Shown here piece after piece: positions 37,601-47,800 of a stretch of DNA of 64,000 nucleotides. This stretch comes from Gavia stellata (lineage: Eukaryota; Chordata; Aves; Gaviiformes; Gaviidae). The notes below the pieces were generated by a model. The model did not search any database. It saw nothing but the letters and a program-made list of their open reading frames with translations, and was not told where the DNA came from. The translations under genes and the position numbers were made by a program. How positions within the stretch are numbered: the first letter of the stretch is position 1; each line of letters begins with the position of its first letter. The stretch spans positions 7,806,755 to 7,870,754 of the forward strand of contig NC_082606.1 of the NCBI RefSeq assembly GCF_030936135.1, read 5' to 3'.

Positions 37601-40600
37601 GGGGCTTAAACTGTATGTACGTTTCAGATTAAGGAATTTGGTGCAGTAGCAGCTCATGTACCTCAGGAACAGCTGTATACCCACACATACGCAGGTTGCT
37701 AAGAAGTCGTTCTCATTTCCTCTCTCCCCCTCCCATCATGTTGTCTAGGTATCTGTGCAAAATGGAGCACTACTGAGCATCCTATCCCCAAAAAAGATAC
37801 TGCAACCATGGATTTGAGATAAACTTCTTGCCACACACAGTTATAGCAACATGTTTGTTGCTGAAATAGAAACAACCATTTAAATTGTTATCTAGCACTA
37901 AGGCAAATAGTTCACCCACAGACTACAGCCATAGATGTTGCTATAAGAACTATAATGCACAAGTCTATCTTAAGCCAGAATCTGTTTTTTTAAAGCTGTT
38001 AGTAGTCTAGTTTTGCTGTGGGACCATCATGGAAGTTTCTGTTTAAAAAAAAAAAAAAAAATCACTACACTCCCTAGACCCTATAAATCATGTATCACTT
38101 TGGTCTCCTATGTACCTCAGCAACAAAAAAGGAGGAGCCATGCATTTTCTCAAAATTGTCTTACATAGCTTTTGCAGAGCTTGTGAAATCCTTAAACAAG
38201 GGAGCAGGCATCACACTAGAGTCCTCCGAGGGCAAAGTGGCAGGGAGGATGCAGGCTGCTGAATCACCTTGCCTTGTGGCAGTTTTGTCCCAGAGAAGAA
38301 CTGGAGACTGATCTGAATGCTGACTGGCATGCCACCCACACCTGGGCGCAGGCAGAAGCGCTGCCTAGGCAGGTGCTTCCTGTACATCTGAAGATACCAT
38401 TCAGGTCAATGGGCTCTGCATAGGGAACACGCTCCCAGGTGTGGTAAATACAGCAGTGCTCTGGGACCTGGCTTTTTAAAGCTAACAGTTTATTTACTTA
38501 TCGTGGTTCTTCCAATGACAGGGCCACATATCAGATACACATGGACACTCACTCACACAATCGTAGAAGTCTCCCTGTTAAGGTCTCCCTAGCCACTTAA
38601 TGGGGTGCAGTTCAAAGGAATGACGAGAGTGAGAGAGCAAGAAAAAGAATTTAAGTTGACAATGCCAGGAGTGGAGGATAAATAGATGAAGTTAGGATTA
38701 AGATAGTAAAAAACATTTAATGGCCAGCTGTGGGTGCTGGTTAAGTATTTATTTTTCATTCAAGATATTCCCTTACCCCACTACTTCTCATTTTTCATTC
38801 ACTACCGATCCAGAACTAGTGTGGCCACAAGAAACTTGGAACATTTCAGCATTTTTACATATCCACACTCTGCTAAGAAAAGCTTACCTTCAATTCAGGA
38901 TGGAGCTTACAGTTCTTTTAGAGGATTTATTAGTACAGACATTTGCAGGTTATTTGGAAGGTTTGGATGGAAAGAAAAAGGAGCATCATGCTTGGGAAAA
39001 AAGAACTGCATGTTTGCAAAGATCAGTACCAACCCTACTTACAGTGTTAACACACTGAATCAGAGTGAAACAGGTCTCATTTCACCTCTCAACTATTGGT
39101 CACAGTCTGAACTATACACACCATTTCTATATTTGGCAGATGGTTCAGCTTTTACAAAATCTTTAGGGCTCTTACAACAGCCCTCACTAAGTACTACAGA
39201 AGTACCTACTACTAGTACTACAGAAGTACCTACCTACTACTACTACTACTACGTACCTACAGCAAATGAAGACATTTGTAACTAGCTCCATATTAATTCA
39301 TAGCAATGATCAATGGTAGTATCTCTAGGGTATCAACTCTACTACAAAAGTAGTTGATAAATCTATGTCAGTCAACGTTGACCAAAAAAAAGCCTAGTAG
39401 TTATGCACAACTTTCATTTACTTATTTCTTTATTCAGAGCTTTGTGATGGATAAGCTTGTCAAAACAGTTAGGATAGACTGAAAAACAACCTTTTAACAT
39501 GGTGACTCATCTGGCTATTAGTCACACAAGAAACTAAACACATCTGCATAGAGAATAGATTTTGGGTTTTAAATATCAAAACTCACAAACAATATATTAA
39601 ATTGTCTGGAGAGAGTCTAACCTTTTGACAAGTTTTTGCTGAGTCTCAAGAGTAAGATATTGTATTAGTAAGCCCTATGTGGCAATATAATTTACAGCAT
39701 TAAGTTGATGTTCCAACAGTACAATCACTCAAAGGCAGCTCAAGTCTGTTAACGTGGATACAATACTGGGTGCCTACTAACAGGACGTCTGGCTGCAGCA
39801 ATTATTAAATTTTAATTTCTATTGTGAAACATTATTATTTTAGACTGACAACATCATAAAAACATTCACCTTTCAAGCTCAGATTCTTCCTGTGTCTGTC
39901 TGCATCCAAAATAAACTTAAGTTGAGCAAGAATAGCTTTACTTTATGCATAGGAGAACCACCTGTTTGTTATCAACAGTCTGGAGATTTTTCTGAAGCAC
40001 CTGGCAGCTAAATGGCTGAGGATTGAATGTCACAAACACTCAGAGATCTCCCGAAGTACTGTGGTGTCTTGACCACAGGGAAATGGTTTTCATTTCTTAA
40101 GTTATAAAACCTAGAAACTGAAGAAAAAAAATCTAAATTGTCTGCTAGCTTAGCTGGAGAGTGAAATGGCTCATTCCCAGCAGTTTCAGACCATCACTGG
40201 ACAATTTTCCAAATGTTTGGGTAAATAATTTCCTATCAGATGTTGCATTCCTGAAAGAAAATCCTTAGCTAAGGTTACACATAAATGGCAAAAGCTTGTG
40301 TGAACTCCACTCACCTACTTTTGATGCAGAGCCTTTATAGTTCTCTCCATGGCAATACCTCTGGCCTTTCCTGGATCAGGAAAAGGCTTTTTACAAAAAG
40401 GCAACCTCCACAAGAACTGAATATACATCAGCACTGTCAGCAAACATTTCTGAAGATAGCACCTACTGTAGACGATTAAATAAGCGGCATTTAAGAATTA
40501 GCTATTAAGTATTACAAAGCTTGAAAAAATAACCACCTTTTTTTCTAGTCTAGGCCAGGGCTAGAAGCTCTTACACAAGTAATATTGTCGAAGAAAACAA

Positions 40601-42027
40601 ACAAAAAATATTGTGAATTTAAGAAATCAGTAATTGGAATGCAACACTGTAGACTGCTGTACACATTTGATTTATAAAAATACAACAGTCACATATGATT
40701 GTGGAGAGACTAAGCAGACTCAGTTTAAACATTTTCCTTGTGTCTAGCTATGCTCACCTCCTGTTTCTGTTGTGCATACCTGACAACTTTGGCAGCTGCA
40801 GAAAATTGCCCCCTCCCCAACCACCCCTCTGTAATTTAAAATAATGCACTGCAGTTCACTCTGAGTCAGTGCTGGGATACGAAGTTAGAGAACCGATTAG
40901 AAACAATTGATCTCCGTACAGAATACTGAATTTCATGCTACTGTATGTAGATCTTTATGTGACTGAATTTCTTACTGCATCCACAGCTTTAGTACAAAAC
41001 ACAAGATGAACTACAACTAGTGAGCTTTCTCTGCAGTTTTCTGGCACAGAAATCCTGAATGTTCCTTTTACAATTAAAATATTCTGGTAGGCATCAAAGC
41101 AACTTCGGGCATCAGTAATAATTCCTTCAGCTTATCATTTAATGCAGACAACACTTTTGGCATTATCAAACAGTAAAGTGTAGAGTAGATTATCAAGTGG
41201 TAGTTTCTTCTGCATTTAAACTGGTCTTGATTTCATGTCTGGTGAACTTCTTTCCAAAGCCATAGAACAGGTCTGCTTGTCCATGCCTTAATTCTACTGA
41301 AGAAAATCTCTACGGTTCTATGCAATAAAAACCAAACGGGGAAAAAAACTCGCAACAACCACCAACTCTAAAACCCCTTCTGTAAAGGGCAGTGAAAGGG
41401 AAATGTCAGGGGCACCACAGCCCGGCGCTTCTCGCTGTGGGGAAGCCACGTCCCGCTCCGCACCTACGGCGGGGCTGCGGCGCCCGCCGCGCTGTGCAGC
41501 CGCAAGCAGCCTGGCCCCGGCCGTTCCCTCGGAGGGGGGACACGCAGCCCGGGCGGAGCCACCGCCACCGCGGGCAGCTCCCCGCCCGGCGGCTGCACCG
41601 CGCTGGAGCGTTTCCCGCGTCTCCCACCCCTCCCCGCTGGCGTTGCATCAGCCGTGGCCGCACCGTTACGTGGGTGTCCGCGGCGGCCCCGGTCCTCGCC
41701 CCGCACAGCCAGGCCCGCAGGGAGAGGCGGCCGCGGCCAGGGCCCCTTCCCTACCGCCGCCGCAGCCCGTCCCGCGCCCCAGCAGGCTCACCTGGAGCGC
41801 CCGCACCGCCCCGAGTCCTCCTCGCTGCAGCTGCCGCCGCCCCGCGCCGCCAGGCACGGCGCGCCACCGCCCTCCTCCTCCTCCTCCTCTTCCTCCTCCG
41901 CGGCCGCCTGGACGGCCACTCGGATCTGCACGGGGCCGCTCCCCCCCGTCAGCGCCGGGTCGGTGGCCCCAGCCCCGGGCTCCGCCGCCTCGGAGTCCCC
42001 AGGGGCGGCCGGCTGCCGCTGGGCCAT
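34606..42027 (-). CDS. LARP6: La-related protein 6 (complete, three exons)
   Basis: RNA-binding protein; in vertebrates it binds the 5' stem-loop of type I collagen mRNAs and controls their translation. Minus-strand exons: 42027-41792 (residues 1-78), 37008-36816 (79-143) and 35679-34606 (144-500, TAA stop). Total 500 aa; human has 491. Exon 1 encodes an acidic, low-complexity N-terminus with PVQIRVAVQ, as in human, and a run of nine Glu (44-52). Exon 2 carries most of the La motif (IEYYFSDENLEKDAFLLKHV...GYVSVKLL). Exon 3 completes it (VKHLTRDWRTT) and adds the RRM-like domain (PDIRRVSNRYTQLGTQECAI), a Lys-rich segment (KPPKKKVPKDKN), a Ser/Pro-rich region and the C-terminal LSA/SUZ-C motif (LPVGVLRLPKGPDGTKGFH). 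The start is the only ATG giving the family N-terminus. It is head-to-head with LRRC49, as in human. Confidence 0.96.
37009..41791 (-). other. LARP6: LARP6 intron 1 (4.8 kb)
   Basis: The largest LARP6 intron. It holds a poly-A run at about 38044-38060, an imperfect TAC-rich repeat at 39191-39256, and a plus-strand open frame of 183 codons (38734-39285) that I do not recognise. No additional exon and no clear transposon were seen. Its 5' end lies in the LARP6 CpG island. Confidence 0.6.
39191..39256. repeat. Imperfect TAC-rich tandem repeat in LARP6 intron 1
   Basis: A 24-bp unit containing TACTACAGAAGTACCTAC occurs twice (from 39191 and from 39215) and runs into six or so TAC triplets ending near 39256. 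Confidence 0.75.
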
Positions 42028-42300
42028 GGCGCTGGGCGGCAGAGCCCGCCGCCGCCGCGACAGCGGCGATGCCCCGGGCTGCGGCGATGCCCCGGGCTGC
42101 GGCAGCAGCCACCCGCCTCGCCTCGCCTCCCCTCCCGCTACGGCGGCGCGGGGCGAGCCGCGCTGGGGCGGCACTTCCAGCTCCACTCCCCCGGGCGGGC
42201 CCCGGCGCGGCAGCGGGAGGGTCTGTCCCTCCTCCAGCGATGCTGCCCCCACTGCGGGGGCCCGCCGGGACGGCTGCAGGCCTCTGGGCTAGCCAGCCAG
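41400..42300 (-). promoter_or_regulatory. LARP6: CpG-island promoter of LARP6
   Basis: Strong CpG island over LARP6 exon 1 and its 5' flank, with no TATA box near the start codon at 42027. The 5' UTR contains two copies of an 18-bp unit, GCGGCGATGCCCCGGGCT (42062-42097). Plus-strand open frames of about 300 codons across the island are antisense shadows of the GC-rich exon. Confidence 0.75.
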
Positions 42301-44500
42301 TTCAAGCTTTTTCTCGTTGACGATTGAATTGGGACTGCTTTCATTTCAGCTGAAAACAGCGGTGTCCTCACCGAAGAGCAACGTCCCAGCTTCTCATCTC
42401 CTTGTACAGCCTTGCGGCTGCGCTGCTGCGTCCTGACTAGAGCGTTGCGTTTTAAGAAATTCAAAAAGGTTACGCTGGGGTAAGTGCAGTTTTAAGTGCC
42501 AAGGACGAGATTTGGAAATAAGAAAACTGAGTGAACAAGGACATGATGGCATATACGTTATTTTTGTAGAGCACTCCTCTATAATTCTGCATGGTACTTA
42601 AGCAGAATAAAAACATTCCCCCCTAAGAACTTACTAAAATATAGAGGCCTCTTTTCTGAAACACTTATGCATTGATTTATTTTGAACTTAAAGACTATTG
42701 CACTATATTTCAGTGGACTGTTTCAGCTATTAAAGTGAAATTTACATTTTTGTTTTCAGGGTTAGAATCTAAAGCATTTCAATTCACCGTGTAAATATTC
42801 ATTCTTCAGTCAGGGAAGATCTTTTGTTCAATACTATCTGAACCCAAACTGCTAAATGCAGGCTGGGCCTTTAAGTCACCGCCTCATTTGTGGCATCCTT
42901 GGTTTTGTCTGTACAATTCATCTGAATTGTACTCCACTGTATTGCTTCAATGTTTTCTTCTTAAAAATTTGGATTGGCAAAAAGTGAGACTGCACTCAGG
43001 GCCAGTTCTTCTCATCGCTGTGACAAACAGTCCTCATGAGTCAGATTTGCTGGCATGAACACATAATGGGACTACCGCTCTGCCTCAGTGGGTTTAGCTT
43101 ATTTTTTAACATGCCTTAAGCAATGAAATATTTTGTTTATGAAATAAGCTTACATGCATCACTAACCAAATGTCTACTTCTCTGCTAATGGAACAGCATT
43201 TTGTAATAACTCTTGGGTAGGGCATCACTTTGCTATTGATTTCAGTGGGAGCAGAAATACAAACCCACAATACCCATTCTAGGACAGAGTACGTAGAGGG
43301 ATTGTGGGCCCGATTTTGTATTTGAGTTCATGCAAGTTGCTTGCCTCCCTGGGAAGGAACAAGGTCAGGACTAGTATCGGCAAAGAACTATTTTGTGCTA
43401 CAGCTAACCTAAATGGTGTTTGAGACTCTTTAGTTTATCTGATGACTCCTCCTGTTGAGGTTAAGTGAACTTGATTTTACAGAGACACTAGATCTGGTTT
43501 TCTGCTTTACCAGTGGTCACTGCACAGAACTGGCCTTTGGCCTTGTCAATGTTTAGCTCATTTCTCTGGAGAGTCTATCATTATCATCTAGTCTGCTACA
43601 AACATGTTAATAATGTTGAGAGAATTCGTGTAGATGAAGATTGATGTAATTTCAAACACTGTGTTGATTGGATCTCCATTGAAATTACCAGGCTAATGTT
43701 TTGGGGATTTTTTTTTTTTTTAAGTATAGTAATGTTCTATAATGTTCAACTACCAGCAGATTAAGCAGTATTTGTAACCATGGGAGAACTTAAAACTAAA
43801 TGAGTGATGTAGACAAGTCTCTTAGAGGGGAACCCATATCTCAGCTGAGCTTTTGATACTCAGTTAGGATTATAACCCCACGAGCCTCAACTGTACAAAA
43901 CTTTCACAAATTTCTTATGGCACATTTATTGTTGGCACAGTATTGTCTATATACCGTAAGAAAACACCCCATATTTTATATTTCTCACAAAGTAAGCCAT
44001 AATTACATTATTTTTCTGTCAGCCTTTCAGCAAATGGTAACTAAACCAACAATACACAAAGCTAAAGCTGGGGTGTGGATGGGGAAGATACCGTGAGGTG
44101 ATTTACAGCCCTTCCACACACAGACAGCCATGCCATTGCTTTTCTAGCCACGGGGTTCTTGATCTGTGTGTTTAAAAGTATCCATTATGCAGCCGTGAGG
44201 CTTCTGGGCTCCAAGAGCTGCTTGGGGTTGGCAGGTACTGACCTGCCAGCAGCAAGAGCTGCCACAAGACTGAGGTACCTATCAGGCAACAGACGGGTCT
44301 CTCAGTGTCCCATGTCTATACTCAAGCTCTCAGGGTCAGATTTTCACATTTTGTGAGAAGTACATGCCTGTAAGACAACTTCTTGAGGCAGAACAGGAAC
44401 CTGGAAGGTAACGTCCAGCTTCTTACCTTGTCACGGGTTTTCATACAGTCTTTTGCATTTAGAATTCAGAAAAATACAATCGTATTAGTGTCTTTTAACT
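42301..44500. other. Spacer between divergent LARP6 and LRRC49
   Basis: About 2.2 kb of AT-rich sequence between two CpG islands. No open frame resembles a gene; THAP10, which lies in this neighbourhood in human, is not recognisable. Two short pieces (about 43230-43260 and 43300-43345) recall an ancient sauropsid repeat, at low confidence. A run of about 14 T lies near 43712. Confidence 0.5.
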
Positions 44501-44613
44501 GCTAGGGACGGGCGACAGCCAGGCACTTGCGAGGCCCCTTCCCGCGCCTCCCCGAACCCTACACCCGGCCCCCTACCTGAGGCCGCCTCGCCGGGCAGCA
44601 GGTGCCGAGTATC

Positions 44614-44627
44614 GTTCCCAGAGCAAC
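44614..44627. promoter_or_regulatory. LRRC49: RFX X-box-like site 1 (weaker)
   Basis: GTTCCCAGAGCAAC has the two half-sites and spacing of the RFX X-box (GTTGCCATGGCAAC), with three mismatches. It lies about 220 bases upstream of the LRRC49 start codon. Confidence 0.4.
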
Positions 44628-44744
44628 CACCACTAGACAGCGGAACGACCGCGAAATCACCTCACGACTTCCCGCCACTCGGCGCCGCCCCAGCCGGCAG
44701 GCGGGGCACGAGCGAGGTTTGCCGGGAGCGGGCCGGAAGCGGCG

Positions 44745-44758
44745 GTTGCCCCGGTAAC
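44745..44758. promoter_or_regulatory. LRRC49: RFX X-box-like site 2 (stronger)
   Basis: GTTGCCCCGGTAAC differs from the ideal RFX X-box only at the two central bases and one base of the right half-site (T for C, allowed by the usual consensus). It sits 79 bases upstream of the LRRC49 start codon, beside an ETS site. RFX factors drive ciliary genes, which fits the role of LRRC49 at the centrosome and cilium. Confidence 0.6.
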
Positions 44759-44836
44759 AGCGGAGCGATTTCCGACAGGGGCGGCGGCCGGCGCGGAGGT
44801 GTGAGGTGCTGCCAGGCTCTGAGGGCGCAGGCTTAC

Positions 44837-47800
44837 ATGGTGCCCAGCAAGTGCCGGCCCGGGAGGGGCCCTCGGGCCGCGCCCGGCCCGGTAGGTGCTG
44901 CTGGGGGGTGTGGGTGGCAGCTACCTCCTCCTCTTCTCAGCCAGGGGTGTGTAGGACGCGGGGAGAAGACAGTGGTAGTGCTCCGCTACGCGGCCGCGCG
45001 CCCTCGCGCTGTGCCGCTCCCGGGCTGGGGCGTCCCGCTGCTTCTCAGAAGGGCGGGCCCGGGGCGAGGAGGCGACGGCGGCGCTTCTGAGGGCGCGGCC
45101 TCGCCGCGGTTCTGTGAGGCTGCGTTGAGCGGCTGTGTTGGGGCTGAGGGCGCGGAGGAGGGCGGCTGCGTGCGGGCCTTGCGCGGGTAGGTGCTTTGTA
45201 GCTGGCGGAGTCCCCTGAGGGCAGCCCCCGCCGCTTCGCGCTTCGAGGGGAGCGGCAGCGCGGCAAACGCGGGCGAGGGGAGCTCGGTCTTCTCTGTGCC
45301 GTGTCTGGCGTGAGGAGGCTTCCCTTGCGTTATGTCTATGTCCCCTGTTCCTTGCTGGGAAGTAGACATGTAAGGCGTTTGGTTAAATATTTCTGTTAAA
45401 CGTTTTGATTACTTATCAGCTGTCCTATAAATCCAGTTAAAAGACCAGCATGTTTTGCGTTTAAAAAAAAAAATTCTCATATTTTAATGTGAACACTTGT
45501 TTTCTTCAGAATGAGGATGACATCCCCATGAAAGTCACGCTTTCAGTGTATATTTAAAACTAAAAATTGGGGGTTTTTTAACTAAAAATGATTTAATGTT
45601 ATTTAGTGCTGTGGTGTATTCTTCATAATAGTTTTGCAAAATAGTTCCTTTCTTGGTAGATTTTGCGGTTGAAAATACCTTTATTGTTAAAACAAAATGT
45701 TCAGCTTTCTGTGTTGATATGCACTTTTGAAAAAAGTAAGATTCCATTTCTTTTGCTTACAACTTGCAGGTTAATAATTGTGGTCTTCAGCTGGTGATCC
45801 AGACCTCATCAATAACGGATAAAAGCAAATCAGTAATTATTACCTTTTCTTTAATAGTTATATCTATTAATGCAGCTGTATGGTACAGCCAAATTTGTAT
45901 GCTTTCAGATAGGAATTGCCTTTTCAGTGGTAATATGTTGACTTTTAATATAGTATCTGATAGTCTTTTGGTCATTTATTTCATCCTGTTAAAGATACAT
46001 AAAGTAAAAACACAAAGATGTACTATAGCCTGCAATAAACTATATATATATACATATATGATTTCTTATGCTTCCATCTGTACCTCTCTCCCTCCTGTAA
46101 TTGCGGTACTCCTCATAGGGTGGGGTTTTTTTTCCTTTATTTAGTCAACTGCAGATGAATGTGCTGGTAACTTACATATTTTAATTTTGGTTTCCAACAC
46201 TGAAACTTCTCAGTCATAGTATCTTAATAGAATAAATACTCTTTTTATTGGAGCAATTATTTAACTTTTTTAAAGCGTTTGCAGAGTTTCCTGATAACTG
46301 TAGTTCTTACTAAGGTTGTGTTTGTCTGTGTAAATACGTTACTTGCATTTGAGAACTTTAACATTTGTCTTAAATATTGTGTTACAGTTTGAATTCAGGA
46401 TAAATAAAGAACAGTCATCTTTCCAAAATAGACTTCTGCAGCATGATCTGGAAAAAAATTATTCAGGAAGGCAAGGTGATTTCAATATGATTTGGTTGGT
46501 TTGTTATTTGTATCTCTTTTATTAACTGAACAGTAAAGAAAGACTGTATTATGATTAGAATATGTAAGAGTGACAGCTTTTCCTAATTGTCTGCAGTAAT
46601 TAAATATAATTACTGCTGCATCACATCCTGAACCCGCTATCCTTCTACTGCTTAGTGCAGATGGCTTTTTTCATCACTTTTTGCCCCTTGTTCTGTCCAT
46701 GGAAGAGCATTCTTTTACCTACAAAGCCACAAGCTATCAAGTGCCCTACTATACGTTCCCTCAGAAGGCATGCAATTCTCTACTGTAACATTTTATTGGG
46801 TTTCTAACATTTTAATGTATGTAGACAAAATTAGTTTCTAATTCAGAACCCTGATATGAAAAGATAGTTTTCCTATTGTGCTTGTGTGCTTTTGGCTTTG
46901 AAAAGCAAGATATTTAGTGATACCAGTGTTAACTGTGGTGAAGCCTGGAAGAGCCTGGAGACACAAAACTTGTTGTTACACTGCTGCTGCTTGCCTGCCA
47001 TATCAAACCAGTGATTGGTTAGGATAGCAGATCAGTTTAATTATCATGGCAATTCTTTATTCATTCTGGTAAAAAAAAATAAAGACCAGCAGCTGTTCAG
47101 AATGGGTTGCTGTTTAGGGCTATTATGCAATTAATTATGGAGTAAATTTACATCTGCCCTTTGGTTTTGTTCCCCGTACAGGAGACCCAAGAGTATTAAG
47201 TCCTTTGGTGCGTAATAAGCAGATATATCTTCCAGTACCATCCGGTCTGACAGAACTTTCTGGTTTGGAGTTGAGGCAGCATACAGGTTCTCTATCAGGA
47301 TTTGGCGAGTCTTCTATTCACACACCTACAAAATCCAGATCTCGACAAAGCAGCCACAGTATTAGTTCACATGCTTCAGGTAACAGTGAAATCTTGTCTT
47401 GTTAGTCTCCTTTTTTTTTAACTGGGTTTCTTATTGTAAAGTTATGACCTGTAAGGTGTGCTGCTTTTGGCTGTCAGAACGTATGACTGAATAGCAAGTG
47501 TTGCCTACTATTCCCTTTGGGTATTAAGAGAGGTTAATAGATCATTGTCAGGAGACCACTATAAATATTTTCCAAAATATAATATAGGCATTTAAATATA
47601 GGCTTTTTATAAACCTTTCTTTAACAAAAGGGCAGTCATAGGGATCTTTCACAGTATCGTTAGGAGGATGGCATAAGAGGAAAAAAGTCAATGTACTGCC
47701 ATCATGTTATGTTTCAGACTGCTTTTTAAGTCTCTGGTCTTACGTTTATTGACTTAAATTAGGTGTGTCTCAGGTTTTTAAGACTTTTGTAACAATGTTA

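Larger units (their letters stand above)
44500..45320 (+). promoter_or_regulatory. LRRC49: CpG-island promoter of LRRC49
   Basis: A GC- and CpG-rich block surrounds the LRRC49 start codon at 44837. It contains an ETS-type GCCGGAAGC at 44732-44740 and two X-box-like palindromes listed separately. No TATA box is visible. The island continues into intron 1. Confidence 0.75.

Noticed and set aside
38300-38700. Segment in LARP6 intron 1 considered as a solo LTR because of a TTTATT-type signal and flanking repeats of composition
   Set aside because: No terminal TG...CA pair with a target duplication could be found, and no similarity to a known avian LTR family was certain.
41392-42327. Plus-strand open frames of 311 and 305 codons
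   Set aside because: They are antisense to LARP6 exon 1 in a GC-rich island, have low-complexity products, and resemble no known protein.
44986-45369. Minus-strand open frames in the LRRC49 CpG island that might be a THAP10 exon
   Set aside because: No THAP zinc-finger signature (C2CH) and no similarity; shadow frames of the GC-rich island.
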